Source: Bacteroidota bacterium
GTDB lineage: Bacteria; Bacteroidota; Bacteroidia; Bacteroidales; F082
Length of the DNA: 13,443 nucleotides
Direction: 5' to 3'
Assembly (NCBI GenBank): GCA_023396415.1
Contig: JAEWWJ010000028.1
Coordinates: 1-13,443, forward strand
Within the stretch, counting starts at the first letter, position 1. The number at the start of each line of letters is the position of its first letter. Of the stretch, positions 1 to 6,880 are shown piece after piece. A model generated the notes under the pieces. The model was not told the origin of the DNA. It did no database searches and worked only from the letters and a program-made list of their open reading frames with translations. The position numbers and the translations under genes were made by a program.

Positions 1-2
1 TA

Positions 3-98
3 CGTGTCTTGGATGTGATGAGGGCGTTGAGCATCGTATTTTGTGTTGGCTTTTTGGGCTTTTTTACCGTTTACTTGTTGATTTGTACCTTTGGTTAA
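3..98 (+). CDS. Possible C-terminal tail of a membrane protein (partial, enters from the left)
   Basis: One frame is open from the left edge to a TAA at 96-98 and encodes about 31 residues. They are mostly hydrophobic (ALSIVFCVGFLGFFTVYLL, then a short tail), like a last transmembrane helix. No family can be assigned from so little. A second frame is open to about 112 and reads less like protein. The same bases contain TACCTTTG (86-93), which matches the Bacteroidota -7 consensus, so the region could instead be a promoter, although no gene start follows it. The rest of 99-400 holds no convincing gene, only repeats. Confidence 0.25.
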   Translation, partial: RVLDVMRALSIVFCVGFLGFFTVYLLICTFG

Positions 99-150
99 CG
101 TTTAATGAGTAGCAAAATTACTCAAGGATTTGATATATGCAAGTTTTTTT

Positions 151-198
151 GTTCAGTCTCGTCTTAAGACGAGAGCGTTCAGTCTCGTCTTGAGACGC
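151..198. repeat. Palindromic direct-repeat pair in the left intergenic region
   Basis: The 15-mer GTTCAGTCTCGTCTT occurs at 151-165 and again at 177-191, a 26-bp period. The first copy runs into a perfect 18-bp palindrome, TCTCGTCTTAAGACGAGA (157-174). The second has a shorter inverted pair (CGTCT, 2-nt loop, AGACG; 186-197). As RNA either could form a hairpin, so it could act as a transcript end or be an intergenic mobile repeat. It lies just upstream of the 136-bp repeat copy 1. Confidence 0.6.
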
Positions 199-240
199 GA
201 CGTTTTGCGTTCAGCGTTTTATCATTTTGATTTTGTGAGG

Positions 241-376
241 GATTCATGCCGAATCGCTTTGCTCTCGGCACTAAAGTCCCGAATCGCTTTACTCTCGGCA
301 CTAAAGTCCCGAATCGCTTTGCTCTCGGCACAAGAGGATTTGATTTTCAGACCCTAAGACAATCAAATCCTAAGAC
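241..376 (+). repeat. 136-bp intergenic repeat, copy 1
   Basis: This copy matches 4754-4889 in the same orientation with four substitutions and no gaps (window positions 291, 330, 361, 366). It begins with three tandem 30-bp units of the form CCGAATCGCTTTGCTCTCGG plus GCACTAAAGT, each closed by a short GCCGA/TCGGC or CCGA/TCGG inverted pair. A longer stem follows: GGATTTGATT (336-345) and its perfect complement AATCAAATCC (361-370), around a 15-nt loop. The repeat sits 25 bp past the stop of the minus-strand dehydratase gene, so its stem could end that transcript. Because the unit is 30 bp, it gives an open frame repeating a 10-residue peptide (PNRFALGTKV), which I regard as spurious. Confidence 0.85.
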
Positions 377-400
377 CCTACGAATGCAGCCTTGTACTTG

Positions 401-2314
401 TCACTTCGCAACGTCTAAGGTGGCGAAGACGGAGTTGTTGCTGATGAATTCGGGGACGATTTCTTTCATTTTTTTTACCATAGCGTAATCGTCGCCTTCG
501 AGGATGAGTTCGGAGAGTTGGTGGAGGGTTTGCTCGATTTCGTGCGGCTGATTTTCGCGCACCTTGGCGCGCATAATCTTGGGATGATGGGTGTTGAGGG
601 TGTTTTCTTCGTTGGCGAGGAGTTCTTCATAGAGTTTTTCGCCGGAGCGTAAGCCTGTTTGGATGATTTGAATGTCTTTGTCGGGGCTGAGACCTGAGAG
701 CTGTATCATCTTGCGGGCTAAGTCGTATATCTTGACGGGCTTGCCCATGTCGAAGACGAAGATTTCGCCTCCTTTTCCCATGGCGCCTGCTTCGAGGACG
801 AGGTTACAGGCTTCGGGGATGGTCATGAAGTAGCGGGTGATTTTGAAATCAGTTACGGTGACAGGGCCTCCTTTTTCAATTTGTTTTTTAAAGAGGGGGA
901 TGACAGAGCCGTTGGAGCCAAGCACGTTACCAAAGCGGGTGGTGATGAACTGGGTGGTGCCGTTGGAGAGGCATTGGGTGCAGATTTCGGCGATACGCTT
1001 GCTGGCGCCCATCACATTGGTGGGGTTCACAGCCTTGTCGGTGGAGATCATCACAAACTTTTTGGTGCCATGGGCGACGGCGAGCTCGGCAATAATTCTA
1101 GTGCCAAACACATTCACCATCAGGGCTTCGTATGGATTTTCTTCCATCAGTGGCACGTGTTTGTAGGCTGCTGCATGAAAGATCAGCTGTGGTTTGTAGC
1201 GCTCGAAGATGTCTTTCATCCGGAAGCGATCTTTCACGCTGGCAACCACATACACTGCCCGATCGGAGGTAGGTTTTAGTTTCGGGCTGTTGTTGATTTC
1301 AAACTGTAGCTCGTAAAGGGCTGATTCAGCTTGATCAACTAAGATGACTCGCGCAGGATTGTATTGCAGCAGCTGTCGTACCATCTCACTACCGATGGAG
1401 CCGGCGGCACCGGTAACCATCACTACCTTATTGTGGACGTCGCTGGCGATGTTTTGGTTGTCGAGGCGGATGGGGTCGCGTTCGAGTAGCTCTTCGATAC
1501 GCACTTGGCGCAGCTGACCGGAGCTGAGCTGTCCGTTGATCCAGCTGTCAATGCTCGGCACCACCTTCATTTGTAGCTTCAACTCCAGTCCGCGTTCAAT
1601 AATGGATTGTTTGTGGTTGATGTCAATATTTTGGATGGCAATGATCATCTGGTGTACCTCAAAACGATCAACATAATGTTCTGACAATGCCTTTTCTGGC
1701 GCTATAACAGGGATGCCATCCAACATTTTATTCACTTTGCTGTGGTTGTCGTCGGCAAAGGCAATCACTTCGTATTGAAAATGCACGTCTTGCATGAGGG
1801 CGTTGCGTGTCAACATTCCGGCAGCACCTGCACCATATATTATAACGCGTACCCTCTTCTTACGTTCGCGGTGAATGATGTCGTTGTAGATATTTTTAAT
1901 GATGAATCGGCTTCCAATGAGGAAGAATGTGGCCAGCATAAAATGAATGACGATGACTGAAAGGGCAGGAAAAAGCGAGGCGGCCCAAGGCTGAGTGATC
2001 AGCAATGCCCTGAAAAGGATAAGGGCTGAGAATGCCAACCCATTGGCTTTAAAAATACGTAAGGCATCGCTCAGGCCGGTGTGACGGATGATACCGGTGT
2101 ATGATTTGGTGAGGAAAAACGACAGGCTATAAGCCGTCATTACAATAACGAACTGTATCTCCATCACATAAGGGTTGATGGTGAGGTATTCGAAGTTGTG
2201 CCTGATGAGGTTGGCGAAAATATAAGTTCCGTAAACTGCACTTACATCATACACAAGCACTATCCACCTGCTAAGGAAGCGGTCGGAGTAGCGTTTAAGA
2301 AATCTTGTTACCAT
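401..2314 (-). CDS. Membrane-bound nucleoside-diphosphate-sugar 4,6-dehydratase (FlaA1/WbpM/CapD type)
   Basis: This 637-aa protein has the length and layout of large WbpM/PglF/CapD-type enzymes, which act on UDP-N-acetylglucosamine to give a 4-keto-6-deoxy sugar for surface glycans. About four transmembrane segments lie in residues 15-140. A first nucleotide-binding fold follows (GAGAAG, 161-166), then the catalytic SDR domain with TGAAGSIG at 301-308. The catalytic set appears to be Ser424, Met435 and Lys439 (STDKAVNPTNVMGASK), with Met replacing the usual Tyr as in long members of this family. RFGNVLGSNGSVIPLF (460-475) is also typical. The start is ATG at 2312-2314 and a -7 element lies 46 bp upstream. 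It is divergent from the exosortase gene. Substrate and product stereochemistry cannot be read from sequence alone. Confidence 0.9.
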   Translation of the reverse strand: MVTRFLKRYSDRFLSRWIVLVYDVSAVYGTYIFANLIRHNFEYLTINPYVMEIQFVIVMTAYSLSFFLTKSYTGIIRHTGLSDALRIFKANGLAFSALILFRALLITQPWAASLFPALSVIVIHFMLATFFLIGSRFIIKNIYNDIIHRERKKRVRVIIYGAGAAGMLTRNALMQDVHFQYEVIAFADDNHSKVNKMLDGIPVIAPEKALSEHYVDRFEVHQMIIAIQNIDINHKQSIIERGLELKLQMKVVPSIDSWINGQLSSGQLRQVRIEELLERDPIRLDNQNIASDVHNKVVMVTGAAGSIGSEMVRQLLQYNPARVILVDQAESALYELQFEINNSPKLKPTSDRAVYVVASVKDRFRMKDIFERYKPQLIFHAAAYKHVPLMEENPYEALMVNVFGTRIIAELAVAHGTKKFVMISTDKAVNPTNVMGASKRIAEICTQCLSNGTTQFITTRFGNVLGSNGSVIPLFKKQIEKGGPVTVTDFKITRYFMTIPEACNLVLEAGAMGKGGEIFVFDMGKPVKIYDLARKMIQLSGLSPDKDIQIIQTGLRSGEKLYEELLANEENTLNTHHPKIMRAKVRENQPHEIEQTLHQLSELILEGDDYAMVKKMKEIVPEFISNNSVFATLDVAK

Positions 2315-2359
2315 GTGGTGCGTTGATTGGACTGTTTTTTCTCATGGATTCATAAGGTG

Positions 2360-2367
2360 CAAATGTA
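2360..2367 (-). promoter_or_regulatory. Predicted -7 promoter element for the dehydratase gene
   Basis: Read on the minus strand this is TACATTTG, an exact TAnnTTTG match of the Bacteroidota primary sigma factor. It would place transcription start roughly 40 bp before the ATG at 2314. No clear -33 TTG is present at the usual distance. The rest of 2315-2601 is AT-rich and must also hold the promoter of the divergent exosortase gene, which I could not identify; TAGATTTTTG near 2575 is only a loose match. Confidence 0.5.
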
Positions 2368-2601
2368 TTAAAAAACTTTTAAAATTAAATACGTAATTAC
2401 TGATCGTTATTTTTTGATTAGTTGAAATGTTTCTCAGCCACGCTGCAAAATGGGGTCTGTGGATATGGTGATTTAAATTCGGTTTCTGATTTTGGTCTTT
2501 TTTAGCGCGGAAATCAGCCTATAAGCTCAAACAAGAGAATAAAAACAAATTAGCGGTTATTCAAGAAAAAAGGTAGATTTTTGTGTGAATAAAATTGGTT
2601 T

Positions 2602-3171
2602 ATGATGTTTAAAATATGGTGGAAAGAATATAAAAAGCTCTATAACGGGCCTTTTGGCTTTGTAGTAGATGTGTTTTTATTTGCGGTAATTACTTATAGT
2701 TTTCATGTGTTGTGGTGGGATTTTGCAAGGATTATTAAGTCGTTTACGTTGGTGAATGTTACGGCAGATTGGCTGGCTGAGCAGGTTTTTGTAAGTAGTT
2801 TGTGGGTCAACAGGCGTGTTTTGGGACTGCATATTACCACTGAGGTGCCAAATATCATGTGGTTCTCGAATGGGGGCTATGTGCAGGTGGTGGAAAGCTG
2901 TTCGGGATTGAAGCAATTTTATCAAATTTTGGTTTTGTTCGTGTTGTTTCCCGGTCCTTGGCGGCACAAGCTTTGGTTTATTCCCATGGGCATGTTGATC
3001 ATGCACGCTGTGAATATATTACGCATCGTCATCCTCTCTGTGGTGGTGTTATTGAAACCGGACTATTGGAATTTTATCCACGACTGGATATTGAGGCCCG
3101 GATTTTATGTGGTGATTTTTGCGCTGTGGGTTGTTTGGGTCGAGCGGTTTAGATCGAAAAGTCGGAAGTAA
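2602..3171 (+). CDS. Exosortase/archaeosortase family transpeptidase (small Bacteroidota type)
   Basis: This 189-aa integral membrane protein carries the three catalytic landmarks of exosortases in the right order: Cys100 in VVESCSGLKQF, Arg141 in VNILRIVIL, and His160 in FIHDW. Hydrophobic helices occur around residues 18-38, 105-117, 126-150 and 165-180. Exosortases cut C-terminal sorting tags (PEP-CTERM-like: short motif, transmembrane helix, basic tail) on exported proteins. Length resembles the short Bacteroidota subfamilies such as XrtF, but I cannot assign the subfamily. ATG at 2602 or 2605 both work, and an in-frame stop lies at 2590. It diverges from a sugar-nucleotide dehydratase and converges with a FemAB-like gene, a fitting context. 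No tagged substrate is encoded in this window. Confidence 0.85.
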   Translation: MMFKIWWKEYKKLYNGPFGFVVDVFLFAVITYSFHVLWWDFARIIKSFTLVNVTADWLAEQVFVSSLWVNRRVLGLHITTEVPNIMWFSNGGYVQVVESCSGLKQFYQILVLFVLFPGPWRHKLWFIPMGMLIMHAVNILRIVILSVVVLLKPDYWNFIHDWILRPGFYVVIFALWVVWVERFRSKSRK

Positions 3172-3195
3172 TGATCAAAACGAAGAATGAGTTAC

Positions 3196-3353
3196 GAATT
3201 ACGATTGTGGCCCCTGAAACGCTTGTTGTTGAAGATAATAGATCAAAGGCGAAAGACAAAAAATGGAATTACGATTGTGTTCTTAAACGTTAGCCGATAA
3301 GAAGAAAAACTTGAGTTTGCAATCAAAAAACAAAGAACACTTAACAAAGAACA
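3196..3353. repeat. Short direct repeats between convergent genes
   Basis: The 194-bp gap between the exosortase and FemAB-like stops holds a 14-bp direct repeat GAATTACGATTGTG (3196-3209 and 3266-3279, 70 bp apart) and an 11-bp repeat AACAAAGAACA (3329-3339 and 3343-3353). No convincing terminator hairpin is visible for either convergent gene, and no reliable gene is seen. Confidence 0.45.
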
Positions 3354-3365
3354 AGCTTATAGGTT

Positions 3366-4715
3366 TTAGTAAATCCATTTGGCGATATAATTTCCGAAGT
3401 GATTGCCGAGAGGATAAGGCATTCTTTTCCAGAGTATTTTGATCCAGTTTTGGTGGCGCAGATTGACGATGGCCTTGGGGAAGCTGATCCATTGCAGGGG
3501 GATGTCGGTGGTTCCCCATTGCTTTTTAAATTGATGTACACCTCCGCCGGTGGTACTGCGGCCAAAGCTGTAAGTGCTGCATCCTAAGCTGATGGCATGA
3601 GTGATCATTTCGTGGTGAAGCAGGTAAGAAGGATAATATTTCTGATAAGGTTTTAAGGTGGCGAACCATCCATTTTCATAAAACCCCTCATAAGCCAAGT
3701 TGAAAGCGGCGCCAATGGTTTTGTTGTTGTATTTGATCAGGAAAATACCGGAATAGGCTTGGGTGTAGTCGGCGAGTAGCAGGGCAAAAAACTTTTTCGA
3801 TAAAGCGCCTGAACCTAATGTCCGCATATGTCGTGAATAAACGCTGTAAAAGTCGTTCAACAGCTCCTCCCCTCCTTGAATGAACTGAAATCCATGTCGT
3901 TGCGCTCTACTGATTTTGCTTCTTAGGTTGGATGAATAGCTTTTCCATTGTTCGTCGGGGGTAGGTTTTAGGGTGAGCCACGAGGCGGTTTTAAGCGCAA
4001 TGGCCTGGTTGTTTACCAGCGGGCGACGTATCTCTAATCCTGAAAAACCTTTATCGAAATGCAGGTGATGGATTTTATTTTCAACTTCGGTGAGGATGTT
4101 GGCGGTAGCTTCATTGCTGTACAAGGCATCATAACTGAAGTGCGGCAATGACACCAGGCTTTTTCCGGTGCAGATTAACGATAGACTCCATTTACCCGGC
4201 TCTACCAAGTGGACGGTCTTCCAACCGAAGGCCTTGGCAATAATGGCAGGGAGCTGTGGGTGATGGGTGATCAAAGCCGCGGTTTTTGGCATCCCGCTAA
4301 AGGGTGGAAGGTTTTCTTTGGGATGGTTGAGGCTTTTGCCCAGCGTACGTTGACAATCGCATTGCGCATAGCCTTTTTGCAGCCGCAGTCTGGTTCCGGC
4401 CACAAAACCGATAGCTGCCATGCTTAATGGCATCCAACCAAAAATGTCGCCTGTGCCGGGAATGAAATACAGCAGGTAAACAGTCCAATAAGCGTGTGCA
4501 AACAGGATGATAAATATCCAAATGCTTTGCTTCCGCCATTTGAGGGGACATCTACCGAGGCTGAGGAGAATGCGATAGGATAGAAAAAGATACAGTGGCA
4601 CCTGGAGGGCACTGAAATACCAAAGACTTTGAAGCAGAAGGGCTGTTCCAACATTTACAATTCCGCTCAACAGCAGCAGCAGTCCAATGGTTAAAAGAGG
4701 GTTGCGGGTGGGCAA
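3366..4715 (-). CDS. FemAB/GNAT-like protein of the PEP-CTERM-associated type, with N-terminal membrane domain
   Basis: The C-terminal 270 residues of this 449-aa protein follow the pattern of FemAB-related, XrtA/PEP-CTERM-associated proteins: LRSKISRAQRHGF (264-276), GGEELLNDFYSVYSRHMRTLGS (from 281), and the diagnostic YSFGRSTTGGG...FKKQWG (382-401). FemAB-type proteins use acyl carriers such as aminoacyl-tRNA to modify peptidoglycan or other acceptors; the acceptor of this subgroup is unknown. Residues 6-110 are very hydrophobic and form about four transmembrane helices, an addition I do not associate with the usual family. The first in-frame start candidate is TTG (4713-4715), no in-frame ATG lies upstream before a stop, and the next Met is near residue 95. 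The TTG is therefore likely real, or a frameshift in the nearby A9 tract hides a longer start. The gene converges on the exosortase gene. Confidence 0.75.
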   Translation of the reverse strand: MPTRNPLLTIGLLLLLSGIVNVGTALLLQSLWYFSALQVPLYLFLSYRILLSLGRCPLKWRKQSIWIFIILFAHAYWTVYLLYFIPGTGDIFGWMPLSMAAIGFVAGTRLRLQKGYAQCDCQRTLGKSLNHPKENLPPFSGMPKTAALITHHPQLPAIIAKAFGWKTVHLVEPGKWSLSLICTGKSLVSLPHFSYDALYSNEATANILTEVENKIHHLHFDKGFSGLEIRRPLVNNQAIALKTASWLTLKPTPDEQWKSYSSNLRSKISRAQRHGFQFIQGGEELLNDFYSVYSRHMRTLGSGALSKKFFALLLADYTQAYSGIFLIKYNNKTIGAAFNLAYEGFYENGWFATLKPYQKYYPSYLLHHEMITHAISLGCSTYSFGRSTTGGGVHQFKKQWGTTDIPLQWISFPKAIVNLRHQNWIKILWKRMPYPLGNHFGNYIAKWIY

Positions 4716-4734
4716 GGGTGTGTGTTTTTTTTTG

Positions 4735-4742
4735 CAAAGATA
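4735..4742 (-). promoter_or_regulatory. Predicted -7 promoter element for the FemAB-like gene
   Basis: The minus-strand octamer TATCTTTG matches TAnnTTTG exactly. Transcription would start near 4728, about a dozen bases before the TTG start, which supports that start over longer alternatives. The element ends 11 bp from the edge of the 136-bp repeat copy 2, so the repeat occupies the upstream promoter region. No -33 TTG is seen at normal spacing. Confidence 0.5.
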
Positions 4743-4753
4743 AGGGATTCAAA

Positions 4754-4889
4754 GATTCATGCCGAATCGCTTTGCTCTCGGCACTAAAGTCCCGAATCGC
4801 TTTGCTCTCGGCACTAAAGTCCCGAATCGCTTTGCTCTCGGCCCAAGAGGATTTGATTTTCAGACCCTAAGACGATCAGATCCTAAGAC
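4754..4889 (+). repeat. 136-bp intergenic repeat, copy 2
   Basis: This is the same element as at 241-376, displaced by 4513 bp and in direct orientation. The three 30-bp units are intact and identical in their 20-bp core. The distal stem is GGATTTGATT (4849-4858) with GATCAGATCC (4874-4883). Relative to copy 1, both changes in this arm are A to G and each turns an A-U pair into G-U, so the hairpin survives if plus-strand sequence is transcribed. It lies between two divergent genes, upstream of both. Confidence 0.85.
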
Positions 4890-4962
4890 TCCCAGAGCGT
4901 TGCTTACCGCTTCTCTTTTGTTTGCTTTTAACAAAAAAAATCGCTTTTTTGGAAGCAATTTT

Positions 4963-4970
4963 TACCTTTG
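4963..4970 (+). promoter_or_regulatory. Predicted -7 promoter element for the DUF819 gene
   Basis: TACCTTTG is an exact match to TAnnTTTG. Transcription would begin near 4977, which makes the ATG at 4991 the first usable start and excludes the longer reading from 4922. No -33 TTG is found at standard spacing. Confidence 0.55.
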
Positions 4971-4990
4971 TGCTTTATGATATCTGCCTT

Positions 4991-6253
4991 ATGAATATAA
5001 CAATCATCGCTTTAGTGCTTTTTTATGTACTTACCCCCGTCATCATCCTGCATCTTTGTCATAGCTTTCCGTTTGTGAACAAGCTGGGATCGGTGATTAT
5101 CGCTTACGCCATTGGTTTGCTTATTGGAAACATCGGCATTTTGCCTTCAATGGGACCATATCTGCATGAGTTTATGTTGTTGAATCCCAAGGCAGACACC
5201 AATGACATCAATGGTTTGCTGACTTCAGGCCTGATCAGTAACGAACAAATGGTGGCTTTTGAGATTTATAAAATGCGCGATTTGCTGATGAGCATTACCA
5301 TTTTGCTTGCCATTCCTTTGGTACTTTTTTCGGCTAATGTGAAGCAGTGGGGACAAATGGCCGGCAAAACTTTGCTTGCACTCATCACCGGACTGGCTTC
5401 AGTAGTGATCGTCGTGGTAGTCGGATTCTTCATTTTCAGTGATTTCGGCATGAAAGACCTTTGGAAGGTATCAGGGATGCTCGTTGGCGTTTATACCGGT
5501 GGCACCCCCAATTTGGCTTCGCTGAAAATGATGCTCGATGTGGACGCTAACACCTATATATTAACGCATACCTACGATCTGATCATCGGCGTTGTTTATC
5601 TTTCTTTTTTGATCAGCGTAGGACAAAGGGCCTTCAACTATGTGCTTCGCCCCTACCCTTACAAACAGGATGATGTCAGGATCAGGGATTTAGATGGCAA
5701 AGACCCTTTCTGGGGAATCTTTAAGCGGCCTGTGATTGTTCCCCTTCTCAAAGCATTCGGATTGGCTATCGGCATCTTCGCCATTGGCGGGCTGTTGAGT
5801 ATGTTGGTTCCCGAACACATGGTGATGGTGGTTGTGATCCTGACCATCACGACTTTAGGACTGTTGGCTTCGCTGCTGCCTTCGATCAATAAAATTGAAA
5901 AGACCTTTGAATCAGGCATGTTCCTGATTCTGGTTTTCAGTTTGGTTGTGGCTTCAATGGCCGATGTCCGTAGCTTTGCAGGCATCACGCCGGGATTGTT
6001 TGCCTATATCACCATGGCGGTTTTTGGTTCGTTGGCTTTGCAGGTGGTCTTTGCCCGCATCTTCAAAATTGATTCCGACACGGTGATCATCACCTCCACC
6101 GCGATGATCTGCAGCCCGCCTTTCGTGCCGGTGGTGGCTGGTGCCTTGAAAAACAAGGACATCATCATCCCCGGAATCACCATGGGCATCATCGGATATA
6201 CCGTTGGCAACTACCTCGGTTTTTTGATCGCTAATTTGTTGAAGACCTTTTAA
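4991..6253 (+). CDS. DUF819 family multi-pass membrane protein (putative transporter)
   Basis: This 420-aa protein is almost wholly hydrophobic helices, with a polar stretch around residues 215-245. Two signatures match DUF819 (YjcL-like) proteins: GVYTGGTPNLASL (166-178) and a C-terminal block DSDTVIITSTAMICSPPFVP (361-380) followed by GYTVGNYLG (402-410). The family is thought to transport a small solute, but none is established and I assign none. I start at ATG 4991 because a consensus -7 element ends at 4970; an upstream in-frame start at 4922 would add 23 residues lying before the likely transcription start. It stands alone on the plus strand and divergent from the FemAB-like gene. No terminator is clear; a small imperfect hairpin sits at 6287-6306. 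Confidence 0.85.
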   Translation: MNITIIALVLFYVLTPVIILHLCHSFPFVNKLGSVIIAYAIGLLIGNIGILPSMGPYLHEFMLLNPKADTNDINGLLTSGLISNEQMVAFEIYKMRDLLMSITILLAIPLVLFSANVKQWGQMAGKTLLALITGLASVVIVVVVGFFIFSDFGMKDLWKVSGMLVGVYTGGTPNLASLKMMLDVDANTYILTHTYDLIIGVVYLSFLISVGQRAFNYVLRPYPYKQDDVRIRDLDGKDPFWGIFKRPVIVPLLKAFGLAIGIFAIGGLLSMLVPEHMVMVVVILTITTLGLLASLLPSINKIEKTFESGMFLILVFSLVVASMADVRSFAGITPGLFAYITMAVFGSLALQVVFARIFKIDSDTVIITSTAMICSPPFVPVVAGALKNKDIIIPGITMGIIGYTVGNYLGFLIANLLKTF

Positions 6254-6377
6254 ATGGGGTTTCGATTTCTGTAAACAAACACTCGTATCAAGCAAAAGCG
6301 TTTGATGCTGATTGTATTCGCAAAGGCATGAAATAGCTACGTTTTAATGGTTTTATATAGCTTTTAAGAAATAAGTG

Positions 6378-6846
6378 ATGGCCAATACTTACACCCAAAT
6401 TTACATACAGTTTATCTTCGCCGTATAAGGTATAAGGAAGACAAAGTCTCATTGAATCCTCTTGGGAGGAATAGTTGTACAAGTACATCACGGGTATCGT
6501 GCAAAATAAAGGGCATAAAATGTTGGCAATAAATGGGATACCAAATCATATCCATATTTTCATAGGGATGAAACCAAATGAAAATTTGTCGGGTTTGGTT
6601 AGAGAAATTAAGAAATCCAGCCATGTTTTTGTGAATGAAAAGAAGTTGTCGAAATTCAAATTCGAGTGGCAAGAAGGTTTTGGAGCGTTTTCATACAACC
6701 ATTCGGAAGTTGATAGGGTCATAAAATATGTGAATAACCAAAAAGAGCATCACAAGAAAACGACCTTTAAGATAGAGTATTTGGGTTTTTTAAGTGCGTT
6801 TGGTGTAGCGTTTAAGGAGGATTATTTGTTTGAGTGGATAGAATGA
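6378..6846 (+). pseudogene. Decayed IS200/REP-associated Y1 (HUH) transposase
   Basis: Reading from ATG 6378 gives MANTYTQIYIQFIFAV, the usual start of this transposase group, then TAA at 6426. A 7-bp tandem duplication (GTATAAG at 6423-6429 and 6430-6436) shifts the frame by one. In the new frame GRQSLIESSWEE continues the family pattern, then meets TAG at 6472-6474. From 6475 the frame is open for 123 codons and keeps the HUH motif (NHIHIF, His25 and His27 of that stretch) and the catalytic Tyr85 with Gln89 (KYVNNQ). Without the duplication the gene would encode 153 residues, a normal length. The enzyme cuts and joins single-stranded DNA at hairpins. Three lesions in the first 35 codons make it inactive unless it restarts at TTG 6475, which would lack the N-terminal strand. 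Confidence 0.8.
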
Positions 6847-6880
6847 TATTCTGATTGAAATCTTTCATCAAATTATCAAG

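Noticed and set aside
241..376. CRISPR array
   Set aside because: The units are contiguous tandem repeats with no variable spacers, and no cas genes are present.
246..488. Open frame repeating PNRFALGTKV (and the same at 4759-4980)
   Set aside because: It arises because the repeat unit is 30 bp and happens to lack stops; outside the repeat the two frames have nothing in common, and the first runs antisense into the dehydratase gene.
3171..3293. 40-codon frame starting at ATG overlapping the exosortase stop (TAATG)
   Set aside because: The overlap is attractive, but the peptide has no recognisable feature and lies in repeat-containing intergenic DNA; not enough to call a gene.
4922..4990. 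N-terminal extension of the DUF819 protein
   Set aside because: It lies upstream of and across the -7 element at 4963-4970, so it is probably untranslated.
5954..6295. Antisense frames inside the DUF819 gene and similar shadows in other genes
   Set aside because: They oppose clearly recognised genes and have low-complexity compositions typical of shadow frames.
6287..6306. Hairpin ATCAAGC...GTTTGAT after the DUF819 gene
   Set aside because: The stem is short with a bulge and lacks a T-tract; neither a terminator nor a transposon end can be claimed.
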